Source: Colwellia chukchiensis
GTDB lineage: Bacteria > Pseudomonadota > Gammaproteobacteria > Enterobacterales > Alteromonadaceae
Reading direction: 5' to 3'
Length of the DNA: 64,000 nucleotides
Assembly: GCF_002104455.1 (NCBI RefSeq)
Contig: NZ_NBOC01000007.1
Span: 1 to 64,000, forward strand
This document shows positions 48,408 to 58,212 of this stretch, piece after piece. A model generated the notes under the pieces. It had not been told where the DNA came from and did no database searches. It saw only the letters and a list, made by a program, of their open reading frames with translations. Made by a program: the position numbers and the translations under genes. The first letter of the stretch is position 1; the number at the start of each line of letters is the position of its first letter.

Positions 48408-49934
48408 ATGGTAGAAAACAACAGTGTATGTGATATCGGCTTTATTGGCTTGGGCGTTATGGGAAAAAACTTAGTGCTTAACTTAGCTGATAACGGCTTT
48501 AGCATAGCTGCTTTTGATCTTGACGCGAGCAAAGTTGAAGACACCATAGCGCAAGATATGGCCGAAACTGGTTTACCTTCAGCGCGCGTTGTTGGTTGCT
48601 CGTCATATACTGAACTCTTGGCTTGTTTAAAACCGCCACACCTTATTGTGCTTTCAGTACCGGCCGGCGAGGCCGTTGACGATGTTTGTGAAAACTTGAT
48701 CGGCGCCGGCATTCAACCTGATGATATTGTTATCGATACTGGTAATAGTTTGTGGGTTGATACGGTTGAGCGTGAGAAAAAGTACCACAGTAATTTTATT
48801 CTATTTTCTTCTGCTGTCTCGGGCGGTGAAGTTGGTGCCCGTTTTGGTCCGGCGTTGATGCCAAGTGGTGCGCCTTATGCTTGGACCCGAATAAAGCCTA
48901 TTTGGCAAGCTATTGCCGCCAAGGTGGATGCAAAAACAGGTAAGCCTATCGAACGCACTAAGCCAGGAGAAGTGGTTAATGAGGGTGAGCCTTGTGCGGC
49001 TTATATCGGCCCCGCAGGCGCTGGTCATTATGTCAAAATGGTACATAACGGTATTGAGTACGCCGATATGCAAATTATTTGTGAAGCCTACCAAATGCTA
49101 CGCGACGGTGTAGGGTTAACGAGTGATGAAATTGCCGATATCTTTGCACAATGGAACCGTGGACCATTAGAAAGCTACTTAATGGAAATATCGGTTGAAG
49201 TGCTACGTCATCGTGTTGGCGCTGATAACACGCCGCTGGTTGAGCTTATCTTAGATAAAGCGGGTCAAAAAGGCACGGGTCTTTGGACTGCGGTATCGAG
49301 TTTAGAGTTAGGAACACCAGCGCCGACCATTGCCCAAGCGGTTTATGCGCGCTCTATCTCTTCATTTAAAGAATTACGAGTAACGGCCGCCAATGTTTTG
49401 CAAGGTCCTCAAATAAGCCCATTCAATGAGTTAGATAAACAGAACTTTATTGAGCAGTTACATGATGCAATTTATTGTGCAAAAATCTGTGCTTATGCCC
49501 AAGGTTTTCAATTAATGAAACTGGCGGAAAAAGAACATAACTGGCAACTAGACTTTGCTAGCATTGCAAAAATTTGGCGGGCAGGTTGTATTATTAGAGC
49601 GATATTTTTGCAACCTATTACGCAAGCCTTTGCGCGCAATCCCGAGTTAGACAACTTACTGCTTGATGACTTTTTTGCCGAGCAGTTAAACCAACACCAG
49701 TTAAATTGGCGTAAATCAGTAGCCAATGCGGCCTTGATGGGGATACCTACGGGCGCCATTACGTCAGCACTTTCATACTATGATGCGATGCGCTGTGCCT
49801 CATCTCCGGCCAATTTATTGCAAGGGCAACGAGACTTTTTTGGTGCACATACCTTTGCCAGAGTAGATAAAGCTGCCAGTAAAAAATACCATGTTAACTG
49901 GTCAAGCGCCGAGCGCGATATGGTTGAAGTTTAA
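48408..49934 (+). CDS. gnd: 6-phosphogluconate dehydrogenase, decarboxylating
   Basis: Gnd converts 6-phosphogluconate to ribulose-5-phosphate and CO2 with NADP, the oxidative pentose phosphate branch. The 508-residue protein has IGFIGLGVMGKNLVLNLADNG, the substrate motif FSSAVSGGEVGARFGPALMPSG, and the catalytic lysine region GHYVKMVHNGIEYADMQ. The ATG at 48408 fits the family start; the frame continues upstream in AT-rich sequence without support. It competes with Edd for the same substrate and is divergent from gapA. Confidence 0.94.
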   Translation: MVENNSVCDIGFIGLGVMGKNLVLNLADNGFSIAAFDLDASKVEDTIAQDMAETGLPSARVVGCSSYTELLACLKPPHLIVLSVPAGEAVDDVCENLIGAGIQPDDIVIDTGNSLWVDTVEREKKYHSNFILFSSAVSGGEVGARFGPALMPSGAPYAWTRIKPIWQAIAAKVDAKTGKPIERTKPGEVVNEGEPCAAYIGPAGAGHYVKMVHNGIEYADMQIICEAYQMLRDGVGLTSDEIADIFAQWNRGPLESYLMEISVEVLRHRVGADNTPLVELILDKAGQKGTGLWTAVSSLELGTPAPTIAQAVYARSISSFKELRVTAANVLQGPQISPFNELDKQNFIEQLHDAIYCAKICAYAQGFQLMKLAEKEHNWQLDFASIAKIWRAGCIIRAIFLQPITQAFARNPELDNLLLDDFFAEQLNQHQLNWRKSVANAALMGIPTGAITSALSYYDAMRCASSPANLLQGQRDFFGAHTFARVDKAASKKYHVNWSSAERDMVEV

Positions 49935-49980
49935 AACGCTAAGCGCCGTAAACAAACTCATGCGCGTTTACGGCCGCTAC

Positions 49981-50784
49981 CTAGACTTTTGGCGCGTTAA
50001 ACTCCCCACTTTCTATCAACTTTAGGGTACTAGCCGCGACCCGATCTAAAAATTGTCTATCTAAGTGATGCAACTCACTATAATCAGTTAAGCTTTTATC
50101 TGTGATATTGCTTTCATCTGGCTGATATAAATAGAGTATTTTTGACCAAATATAAGCCTGTTTGTATTCTTGTTTATCGGCAAAGATGCTGGCGATTGAT
50201 TGAAATATTTCGGTATCAATCACCGCATCGTTTGGGTATAACTCCAGCGCGCGATACAGCAATTTTAAGGTTTTATTAGCGTCACGCTTGGCGTAGTAAC
50301 TGGCTAAGTTAATTTGTCGATGGGGCTGTTCAAGTAGCTTGCTGCCTTCGAGCGCAATAAATTTTTGTAATGCTGATTCATCTAAAAAGCGTGACCAATG
50401 ATAATATAATAAGTCAGGGTGCTCAGAGCCTTTTGTAGCATTGGCTATTTCGTTAATGCGTTGTCGCGCTTTTAGAACATTATTGGTTCTCATTGTTTTT
50501 TTTACTTTTAGTTTGATGTGTTCTATTTTTGCTGCGTGTTCCATGCATTTTTCATAGTTTTCATAAGCAATAAGTTGGGCAAATTTATTACTGTCTTGAC
50601 TGGCAAGTTTTTCTGCTAGATTGGCAAAACCTACTGCGATTCGCTCGCGTTTACACCAAGAATCTTCTTGAAATTCTAGGCAAATTTCCTTGTGTTCTTG
50701 ACATAATTCCGCAAAGTTTTGTGATTTCTCGCACGCCATTAATAGCCACAGCGGTGCCAAAGCGGCTAATTTAAAAAAATTCAT
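49981..50784 (-). CDS. Putative lipoprotein with TPR-like helices, unknown function
   Basis: The 267-residue protein begins with a lipoprotein signal (PLWLLMAC, lipidated cysteine C18). The rest is helical and rich in Tyr, Leu and Ala, with TPR-like spacing around SYYAKRDANKTLKLLYRALELYPNDA and the following helices, so it may be a solenoid. I do not recognise the family. It lies between gnd and the long GAPDH gene, converges on gnd, and has no sign of a shared operon. Confidence 0.7.
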   Translation of the reverse strand: MNFFKLAALAPLWLLMACEKSQNFAELCQEHKEICLEFQEDSWCKRERIAVGFANLAEKLASQDSNKFAQLIAYENYEKCMEHAAKIEHIKLKVKKTMRTNNVLKARQRINEIANATKGSEHPDLLYYHWSRFLDESALQKFIALEGSKLLEQPHRQINLASYYAKRDANKTLKLLYRALELYPNDAVIDTEIFQSIASIFADKQEYKQAYIWSKILYLYQPDESNITDKSLTDYSELHHLDRQFLDRVAASTLKLIESGEFNAPKV

Positions 50785-50951
50785 TGTTTTTGCTATTTAT
50801 CCTTGAAAAATATTTGTAACGGCTGGCGAAATAATTCATGTTGGATTACAATATGCGCCGCATTTAGTGGTTAGTAGTTAAATTTGTTGAACACAAGCTT
50901 AATTTACATAATACCTCATCATTCAATTGACTGAAATAAAAGGTTTACGCA

Positions 50952-52400
50952 ATGACTTCTCATCTTGAGGAACAATATCAAACTAGTTGGCAAGAACGTC
51001 AAACGTTCGCTGAAAATATGCAGCCTATCATAGGGCAATTATTTAGAAATAACGGTATCGAGATTGCTGTTTATGGTCGTCCACTAGTAAACGCTTCCGC
51101 GATCGACATTATAAAAGCACACAAATCTGTAGCGTTACACGAAGAAAATAAGCTGCGTTTACGCGAAAGTTTTCCATTTTTGCAAGCATTAGCCAAGATG
51201 TCATTAGCACCAGCGCGTATTGATGTAGGTAAGTTAGCGTACCGCTACTTATTCAAAGGCGAAGCCAATGGTTTGTCAATTGAGCAATTTTTAGAGAAAG
51301 AACTAGTCACTATTGCCAAAGTTAGCGACACACAAGAAAGCAAAGACGTTGTACTTTACGGCTTTGGTCGCATTGGTCGCTTATTAGCACGTCTATTAAT
51401 TGAGCGTGCTGGCCCCAATGCAAAATTAAACTTACGCGCTATTGTTATCCGCCCAGGTAAAGATGGCGACTTAGAAAAGCGTGCAAGCTTATTACGTCGT
51501 GACTCAGTACATGGTGCCTTTAACGGCAGCATTACTATCGATACTGAAAATAATGTTATCAAGGCAAATGGTGCTTTTATTAAAGTAATTTATGCTAAGT
51601 CACCAGCTGATGTTGATTATACTGCCTATGGCATTAACAATGCTTTAGTGGTTGATAACACAGGTATTTGGAGTGATGAAGAAGGTCTTGGTCAGCACTT
51701 ACAGTCTAAAGGTGTTGCAAAAGTATTATTAACAGCACCAGCGAAAGGCGATATTAAAAATATCGTTTATGGCGTTAACGATGACATGATCTTAGCTGAA
51801 GACAAAATCGTGTCAGCGGCAAGTTGTACCACCAATGCTATTACGCCAGTGCTAAAAGCGTTAAACGATGAGTTTGGTATTCGTAATGGTCATGTTGAAA
51901 CGGTACACTCTTATACCAACGATCAAAACTTAATCGATAACTATCACCCAGCGCCACGCCGTGGCCGTAGTGCACCATTAAATATGGTGATCAGTACAAC
52001 GGGTGCTGCAAAAGCAGTAGCAAAAGCGTTACCTGAGTTGAAAGGTTTATTAACTGGTAATGCCATTCGCGTTCCGACGCCAAACGTTTCTATGGCTATC
52101 ATGAACTTGAACTTGAAAAAAGCCACAGATAAAGACGCGTTAAATGACTACTTACGTCATATTTCACTTAACTCTAAACTACAAAACCAAGTTGACTACA
52201 CAGCCTCTACTGAAATTGTATCAACAGATTTAGTGGGTTCACGCTATGCGGGTGTAGTTGATTCACAAGCAACCATAGTTGATGGTGATCGCGCAGTACT
52301 TTATGTTTGGTACGATAACGAATTTGGCTATAGCTGTCAGGTTGTGCGTGTGATGTTAGCGATGGCAGATATTCAAGTACCAACGTTGCCACTAGCTTAA
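50952..52400 (+). CDS. Glyceraldehyde-3-phosphate dehydrogenase, long form
   Basis: The 482-residue protein is a second GAPDH with an N-terminal extension of about 130 residues before the NAD-binding GFGRIGRLLARLL. The catalytic cysteine is in SAASCTTNAITP, the histidine in VETVHSYTND and the C-terminal WYDNEFGYS is kept. Such long GAPDHs occur in marine gammaproteobacteria alongside GapA. Whether it works in glycolysis or gluconeogenesis is unknown. I see no HexR box in its upstream 167 bp, unlike gapA. Confidence 0.9.
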   Translation: MTSHLEEQYQTSWQERQTFAENMQPIIGQLFRNNGIEIAVYGRPLVNASAIDIIKAHKSVALHEENKLRLRESFPFLQALAKMSLAPARIDVGKLAYRYLFKGEANGLSIEQFLEKELVTIAKVSDTQESKDVVLYGFGRIGRLLARLLIERAGPNAKLNLRAIVIRPGKDGDLEKRASLLRRDSVHGAFNGSITIDTENNVIKANGAFIKVIYAKSPADVDYTAYGINNALVVDNTGIWSDEEGLGQHLQSKGVAKVLLTAPAKGDIKNIVYGVNDDMILAEDKIVSAASCTTNAITPVLKALNDEFGIRNGHVETVHSYTNDQNLIDNYHPAPRRGRSAPLNMVISTTGAAKAVAKALPELKGLLTGNAIRVPTPNVSMAIMNLNLKKATDKDALNDYLRHISLNSKLQNQVDYTASTEIVSTDLVGSRYAGVVDSQATIVDGDRAVLYVWYDNEFGYSCQVVRVMLAMADIQVPTLPLA

Positions 52401-52442
52401 GGTTTATACTCCGCTATAATCGCTAGCTTTACCAGCTTAAAT

Positions 52443-52477
52443 AAAAACGCCTGATGTTATACATCAGGCGTTTTTTT
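52443..52477. terminator. Bidirectional terminator after the long GAPDH gene
   Basis: AAAAACGCCTGATGT (52443-52457) pairs over 15 bp with ACATCAGGCGTTTTT (52461-52475). A-runs and T-runs flank it on both sides, so it can stop both this gene and the converging operon. Confidence 0.85.
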
Positions 52478-52560
52478 ATTGTCGTTAATCGGCGGTAAAA
52501 TAATGCCAGAGTAAAGCCGTTAAGCATAGCCAGTCGCAAGGCTTAGGCTGACAGCTATTA

Positions 52561-53508
52561 TTAGCTGTGTTTTTGATAAACTAAATTGGCGGCAACTAAA
52601 TCACTAAAAGCAGTGCCAACAGATTTAAACAAGGTTATCTCATCAGCGCTTTGACGTAATATTTCTTCATTTTTACACATATCTGCCAATTCACCTTGAA
52701 TAGCATCAGCACAAAATACGCCTTCAGCGATCGGTAGCAATAATTCACCTGCTTCGTTTAAGGTGTTAACTCGGCTATCAACAAACACGCGCGCTTTGCT
52801 GATCAGAGCACTGTCACATTCTCTGGCATCGGCTAAATGATTACCTAAGCAATCAATATGGCAGCCTTTGCTGACTAATGCACCATCAAATAAGGGGGTT
52901 TTAGACCCAGTTGCACAACAAATAATATCAGCGCTTGGTACTTCTTGTGTTAGGTCGCTGCTTTGCTGGAAATTAATGTCAGGGTAAATAGCAGAGAATT
53001 CTGTGACTAATTTGGCAACCTTTGTTGCACTACGACCCCAAATGGTTACTTTGTTTAGTTTTCTGACGTTAATATGTGCATGTAAAATATAGGCGGCCAA
53101 GTTACCTGTGCCAAACAACATAAAGTGCTCAGCATCTTGTCGAGATAATAACTGGCTTGCCAGCCCTGAAATAGCAGCAGTGCGCCAGTAAGTCACACTG
53201 GTGCCATCCACTAAAGCTAAGGGTTCGCCGGTGGTGCGGCTAAATAGCATGATTTTTGAAAATAGGCCGGGTAAGTCATGTTTAGCGCTGTTGTCTGGAA
53301 AATAAGTAAACATTTTATTGCCAATAACTTCATCATTCCACGATGGTAAAAGCGCAAAGGCGTCATGTTTACTGCCATCGTCTGGCGCCAATAGGTGGAC
53401 TTGACGCTGTGGCATGTGAAAAGGCTTACTGAAACTTTGTTTCAGTAACGGAATTAACTCAGTAAAATTTAAGCTATTTTGTACTTGCTCAGTGCTAATT
53501 ATTTTCAT
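52561..53508 (-). CDS. Ornithine cyclodeaminase/mu-crystallin family, probable pyrroline-2-carboxylate reductase
   Basis: The 315-residue protein has the family nucleotide-binding fold (FMLFGTGNLAAYIL, about residue 120, then VTIWGRS), an N-terminal RQVHLL segment, and the late KSVGTAFSDLVAANLVY. In clusters with proline-racemase-family proteins, members (LhpI-type) reduce 1-pyrroline-2-carboxylate to L-proline with NAD(P)H. That is the step right after trans-3-hydroxyproline dehydration, which the gene at 54687 should perform. Ornithine cyclodeaminase activity is the alternative. Start at 53508 chosen by family fit. Confidence 0.78.
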   Translation of the reverse strand: MKIISTEQVQNSLNFTELIPLLKQSFSKPFHMPQRQVHLLAPDDGSKHDAFALLPSWNDEVIGNKMFTYFPDNSAKHDLPGLFSKIMLFSRTTGEPLALVDGTSVTYWRTAAISGLASQLLSRQDAEHFMLFGTGNLAAYILHAHINVRKLNKVTIWGRSATKVAKLVTEFSAIYPDINFQQSSDLTQEVPSADIICCATGSKTPLFDGALVSKGCHIDCLGNHLADARECDSALISKARVFVDSRVNTLNEAGELLLPIAEGVFCADAIQGELADMCKNEEILRQSADEITLFKSVGTAFSDLVAANLVYQKHS

Positions 53509-53549
53509 CTTGGTTCCATTCGTTACATTAATGTTCTGCAATAAATCTG

Positions 53550-54638
53550 CTAAAGTTCCGTTAAGGTTTTCGGAGTTTGGGTCAGTATTTCCAAGCCTTG
53601 CTCGGTTAATACCACGTCATCTTCAATGCGAATGCCACCCCAACCAGGAATATAAATACCCGGCTCTATAGTGATCACACAGCCTAGCTCAATGAGAGTT
53701 GTGCAATCTGGACCTAAAAACGGTTGTTCATGTAATTGTAAGCCGACACCATGGCCTAAACCTTCACCGGCATAAGCTTGGTATTCACTGTTGAGTAAAA
53801 TATTCGCCGATTGCTGATATAACGCTTCACCAGTGACGCCAACGCTGACTTTATCGATAGCCGCTTGTTGCGCTTGTTGCACTAGTTGATAAATTTGCTG
53901 TTGTTTAGCATCAGCTTTACCAAAGACATAAGTGCGGGTCATATCCGAGCGGTAGCCGTTCACCACAGCGCCAAAATCAATTAAAATCAAGTCACCTTGC
54001 TTAAGGGCGCGCTGAGAAGGAATGCCATGTGGCAGGGCGCTGCGCTCGCCAAAAAGTAAAATAGTCGCAAACGAGACTTCTTCAGAGCCGAGTTTTGCCA
54101 TTTGATAATCTAACTCTATGGCTAACTCACGCTCGGTAATACCTGCTTTCACTAAAGGCAGAATATTGGCTAACGCTTGATCGGCAATTGCTGCTGCTTG
54201 CTTCATGCTAGCAAGTTCCGTATCGGTTTTTATCATGCGCAGCTTTTCAATGCTGCCGGCGAGGGCGATGGTGTCGCTGACCTGTGATTGTTGCATTATT
54301 TGCGCCGACATTGCCTGCCACTGCTGAACACTGATATGTTCACTTTCAAAATACAACCGTTGGCTTTGCGCTTGTTGTAATAATTCAGTGATCAATGCTG
54401 GCAATGATTGATTGGCGCGATCACGACAGATCACCGTAAAGCCTTGTTGACCGGCTTCTGCTTTTGCCTGCTCAAAATAACGATAATCTGTCAGTAAATA
54501 ATTATGCTCATGGGTGAGCAATACGGTGGCGGCATGACCGGAAAATCCGGATACATAGCGAATGTTGATGTCGCTAAAAATCAGCATGGCGCTATCGCCA
54601 CTCGTTAATACTTGTTGGCGTAATTGATTAATTTTCAT
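53550..54638 (-). CDS. Xaa-Pro dipeptidase/aminopeptidase, peptidase family M24
   Basis: The 362-residue protein has a creatinase-like N-terminal domain (IRYVSGFSGHAATVLLT) and a C-terminal pita-bread fold with the five metal ligands: two aspartates in LIDFGAVVNGYRSDMTRTY, a histidine in GEGLGHGVGLQLHEQP, and glutamates in ITIEPGIYIPGWGG and IRIEDDVV. It cleaves bonds before proline in short peptides. In this operon it would release proline or hydroxyproline from imported peptides. Start at 54638 gives the family beginning. Confidence 0.9.
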   Translation of the reverse strand: MKINQLRQQVLTSGDSAMLIFSDINIRYVSGFSGHAATVLLTHEHNYLLTDYRYFEQAKAEAGQQGFTVICRDRANQSLPALITELLQQAQSQRLYFESEHISVQQWQAMSAQIMQQSQVSDTIALAGSIEKLRMIKTDTELASMKQAAAIADQALANILPLVKAGITERELAIELDYQMAKLGSEEVSFATILLFGERSALPHGIPSQRALKQGDLILIDFGAVVNGYRSDMTRTYVFGKADAKQQQIYQLVQQAQQAAIDKVSVGVTGEALYQQSANILLNSEYQAYAGEGLGHGVGLQLHEQPFLGPDCTTLIELGCVITIEPGIYIPGWGGIRIEDDVVLTEQGLEILTQTPKTLTEL

Positions 54639-54686
54639 ATCCTGCTCTCTGTAAAAATTCAAGGTCATGCGCGATTTAATTACGAA

Positions 54687-55793
54687 CTAGCGCAATAAAA
54701 AGCCATGCTTTAAGGGATCTCTGGTATCAAGCAACCATTGGGCTTTGCCAGAAATAAACGCATTGCCAGTAACCTTGGCAATAACGGCATCGTAACTTTG
54801 TTTGCTGTTGCCATAGCGCAGGCTTTGAGTGGCTTGGACACTAAATTGACTGCCTAAAATGCTTTCAATGATGATGCTTTGTTGTAAGGGAATTTCATTT
54901 TTGGCAACATGTAAGGCAATACGGCCACTGACACCACTGCCTGTTGGACTGCGATCTAACTCGCCATCAGCAAAAATGCAAACATTACGACTGTGTATTG
55001 TGGCACTGGTTAGGGTATTTTCCGCGTTATTTTCTTGAACAAAAATAACCCCATAGAGAAAACTTAAATCTGCTTCAAACGGGTGTTGCACGGCTATTTT
55101 ATCCATCACCGCCTGTTTGATCCGTTTGCCATAGTCGATGAGTTGACCTTGATGGTCTGGGGTTAAGGTTAAGCCTAAACTGTCAGCCTGTACATACGCA
55201 TAAAAGGCACCGCCAAAGGCAATATCAAAATTCACTGTGCCAAGGCCTGCAACCTCAACACTTTGTTGTTTGGCATAGACAAACGAGGGTACAGACTCAA
55301 AGCTGACTTGGCTTATGGTCTTATCCGCAGGGTAATTTTCTGCGAGTGCTTGGGCACGAATTTGGCCACAAGGTACGTCAATGACAACTTGCGTTTTGGC
55401 ACCGGTTTGTTTAACTCCACCAGATTCTACCGCCGCCTTAGCCAAGGCGATAACCGCATGGCCACACATGGTCGAGTAACCTTCGTTATGGATAAATATT
55501 GCGCCAAAATGGCTGTCAGGTCGCTCCGCTTTAGTAATAATGGCGCCGTACATATCGGCATGACCGCGAGGTTCAAAGATTAATGCTTTGCGTAAATCGT
55601 CATAGTGCTGCTGACAATCACGACGCATGGCTAAAATACTATCGCCTTTTAAGGTTGGAAATCCACTGGTAACTATACGTAAAGGCTCGCCGCCGGTATG
55701 ACACTCCAACGTATTAATGGCGATAAAATGATTGTTTTCTTGATCCGGTTGCCATTGTTCTAACTTTGTTAAAATATTATCAGTACTGTTCAT
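54687..55793 (-). CDS. Trans-3-hydroxy-L-proline dehydratase (proline racemase family)
   Basis: The 368-residue protein is in the proline racemase family. Racemases and 4-hydroxyproline epimerases use two cysteines. Here the first is present (C110 in GYSTMCGHAVIA) and the second is threonine (T284 in DRSPTGSGVSG), the signature of trans-3-hydroxy-L-proline dehydratase, which makes 1-pyrroline-2-carboxylate. The ornithine-cyclodeaminase-like enzyme in the same operon would reduce that to proline. Trans-3-hydroxyproline is found in collagen, which suggests use of animal-derived peptides. The Cys/Thr rule is family knowledge. Confidence 0.85.
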   Translation of the reverse strand: MNSTDNILTKLEQWQPDQENNHFIAINTLECHTGGEPLRIVTSGFPTLKGDSILAMRRDCQQHYDDLRKALIFEPRGHADMYGAIITKAERPDSHFGAIFIHNEGYSTMCGHAVIALAKAAVESGGVKQTGAKTQVVIDVPCGQIRAQALAENYPADKTISQVSFESVPSFVYAKQQSVEVAGLGTVNFDIAFGGAFYAYVQADSLGLTLTPDHQGQLIDYGKRIKQAVMDKIAVQHPFEADLSFLYGVIFVQENNAENTLTSATIHSRNVCIFADGELDRSPTGSGVSGRIALHVAKNEIPLQQSIIIESILGSQFSVQATQSLRYGNSKQSYDAVIAKVTGNAFISGKAQWLLDTRDPLKHGFLLR

Positions 55794-55829
55794 TGTTCAT
55801 ACTCTTGAAATTGCCTTGATGCCGAGGGT

Positions 55830-57596
55830 TTAAGACTGCGAAACTTGGGCTTGTTGCAACTGTTGTTGCTCAATATCAGCAACTAAGGTGCGGTTAAATA
55901 TATACAAAGCGCAACAGGTGACAATGCCAAGTAAAGCGATAATGGTCCACATCAGGGTTGGGTTGGCTAAATTGACGGCTAATGACTGATATAACCAGCC
56001 CGATAATAAGCCGGCAAAAAGATTACCTAATGCCATGGAAACAAAATAGTAGCCCATAAACATTGCAGCTTTATCGGCAGGTGCAAATGAGGCAACGTAC
56101 TCTTGGCTTTTCGGCGATGCGGTCATTTCACCCACGGCAAATATGATCACTGACACCGCAATCATTAAGCCACCAAAAAGTACGCCACTGGCTAATCCGC
56201 CTAGGAACATAGCAACCGATAATATAGCGGTGCCAGCGATCAATGTGGGTAGGGCTTTATAGCGTTGTATAAAACGGCTGATCAACACTTGGAATAATAT
56301 GATCATTAAAAAATCAATGCTTAATAACGTTGCTGGATTAATTTGCCGATAATCTGTTGCCCATTGCGCGGCAAATGTTGCACTATTGGCATTAAGTTGC
56401 TCACCGGATTGGGCGAGGGCGGTAAATGCCGTGACTAACTCGTTTTGCGGAACACGAATATCTAATGCCGCAAGTGTGCTGGCGATCTCTTTTACAGTGG
56501 CAACGCTGGCTTGTAAATCTTGGTTGTTATACTGCTGGCTTAAGCGCACTATTTCGTTGGTTAAAGCGTCAAGGTTTACTGACGTTAGCGTTTCGTGCAG
56601 CCAAGGACTGATGCTATGTAGTAGTCGCACTAAATCTGAGGTATCAACAAAATCACGAATATAAACCGGTAAGGTAATAAATATTTGTAAGTACACCACC
56701 CAAAAGCCAGTGATGATCAACAAGTAGACCATAAATGCTTTGTTGCCCACTTGCATTGCTTGTTGATACCAAGGTTTTTCATGGATGTCGGTTTTGGGAA
56801 GTTTTCGTGCCCAAATATCCCAAATAATGGCTGTCGCAATTAACACGAAAGCAACCACGCTGGTAACTTCACCGCTGCTGATAATACCGGCATAAAATGC
56901 CACCAGTAATACCAATAGTGGCACCACAAGTAACGCTAATCGAGAATTACCTAACACCTCTTGCATTTCTTTAAAAACTTGCTTTATGCCACCTGATTTA
57001 GCATGGCGAACAGGTTCTTTATAGAAAAATAACGCGGGAATAAAGTTGATCGCAATCCAAATTGCCGCGAAGGTAAATACCCACTGCCAACCATAATTTT
57101 TTTGGATAATTGGCGCCAAAAATGGTCCCAAAAAGCCGCCAATATTAACCATCATATAAAAAATGCCAAAGCCCAAGCCTCGGTTGGTATGGTCGGTACT
57201 GCGACTTATGGTGGCGATGACCACAGGTTTAAATATGCCAGCACCCAAGGCGATAAGCATAAAAATACTGATGAAACTGCCCAGGCTTGTTGCATAACCT
57301 AAAAAGTAATAACTTGGTGCCATTAAAACAAACGACAGCAAAAACATTTTTCGATAGCCAAACCTATCTGCTAAGGCGCCAGAAATAACCGGAAATAAAT
57401 ATAAGAAAAACGGCACCACGCCCATGATCAAGCCACGTTCTGTATTGCCAAGCCCAAGGCCGCCTTGGCTGTGAGGCGTCATAATATAGCTTGCCAATAA
57501 GGTATACATACCGTACCAAGCGAGACGTTCAAATATTTCCATGGTGTTGGCAACGTAAAATGCCGACGGGAATGGGGTGATAGCTGTTTTTTTCAT
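55830..57596 (-). CDS. POT/PTR2-family proton-dependent oligopeptide transporter
   Basis: The 588-residue membrane protein has the POT proton-coupling motif EIFERLAWYGMYTLLASY near the N-terminus (E-x-x-E-R) and the second motif around YLFPVISGALADRFGYRK. About residues 315-415 form a polar stretch rich in Ala, Leu and Gln between two membrane segments, longer than the equivalent loop of usual bacterial POT proteins. It is the first gene of the operon with dehydratase, dipeptidase and reductase, so di- and tripeptides with proline or hydroxyproline are the likely cargo. Confidence 0.88.
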   Translation of the reverse strand: MKKTAITPFPSAFYVANTMEIFERLAWYGMYTLLASYIMTPHSQGGLGLGNTERGLIMGVVPFFLYLFPVISGALADRFGYRKMFLLSFVLMAPSYYFLGYATSLGSFISIFMLIALGAGIFKPVVIATISRSTDHTNRGLGFGIFYMMVNIGGFLGPFLAPIIQKNYGWQWVFTFAAIWIAINFIPALFFYKEPVRHAKSGGIKQVFKEMQEVLGNSRLALLVVPLLVLLVAFYAGIISSGEVTSVVAFVLIATAIIWDIWARKLPKTDIHEKPWYQQAMQVGNKAFMVYLLIITGFWVVYLQIFITLPVYIRDFVDTSDLVRLLHSISPWLHETLTSVNLDALTNEIVRLSQQYNNQDLQASVATVKEIASTLAALDIRVPQNELVTAFTALAQSGEQLNANSATFAAQWATDYRQINPATLLSIDFLMIILFQVLISRFIQRYKALPTLIAGTAILSVAMFLGGLASGVLFGGLMIAVSVIIFAVGEMTASPKSQEYVASFAPADKAAMFMGYYFVSMALGNLFAGLLSGWLYQSLAVNLANPTLMWTIIALLGIVTCCALYIFNRTLVADIEQQQLQQAQVSQS

Positions 57597-57879
57597 AAAA
57601 TAACCACAGAGTCTATTTGTAATACCATTGATTGTATACAATATATCTTGCGATTTGAAAATGCTAGTAAAATTATTAAAGAAAAGATGAGTAATTTAGT
57701 TTTTACTGGCTTGACATATTAGGGCTATTTTAGCTCGCTGAGAAAAATTAGCGTACTGACAGCTTATATACTATTAATGCTTAGCTCTCTTATGCCCTTG
57801 TTTAAAAAACTCAAGTGATATTGTTAGCGCTAATCGCTATCTAGATAACTTACGTTAAGCAAAACTAGATAATAGCGAT

Positions 57880-58212
57880 TTAAATGCAACGCGCAGGTTT
57901 TGGTAAGCCGGCGTATTTAGTGGCCTGTTTTGCTGGGCCTTCTTTAAATAACCGATATAAATAGCGGCTACTGGCTTTTTCTTCACCAAACTCGGCTTTC
58001 ATGGCTTTGGTTAAGGCGCGAATGGCCGGTGAGGTGTTATAGGTTAAATAAAACTTACGCACGAACCGGATCACTTCCCAGTGTTCAGCTAACAGTTCAA
58101 TCCCATCTGCTTCTGCCAGTAAAATAGCAACATCTTCATTCCATTGGGTAAAGTCAAGTAGATAGCCTTGTTTGTCGGTGGCTAACGTTTGGTTATTATA
58201 TACGAGTGTCAT
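57880..58212 (-). CDS. tusE: Sulfurtransferase TusE (DsrC family)
   Basis: TusE takes sulfur from TusD and delivers it to MnmA for 2-thiolation of wobble U34 in tRNA. The 110-residue DsrC-like protein has the conserved helical core ([10 protein letters not shown]) and the sulfur-carrying cysteine as the next-to-last residue (KPARCI). It is the last gene of tusDCBE and overlaps tusB by 4 bases. Confidence 0.94.
   Translation of the reverse strand: MTLVYNNQTLATDKQGYLLDFTQWNEDVAILLAEADGIELLAEHWEVIRFVRKFYLTYNTSPAIRALTKAMKAEFGEEKASSRYLYRLFKEGPAKQATKYAGLPKPARCI

Noticed and set aside
57834-57880. Imperfect stem-loop after tusE as a terminator
   Set aside because: Arms AATCGCTATCTAG and CTAGATAATAGCGATT pair with a bulge, but no T-run follows on the minus strand.
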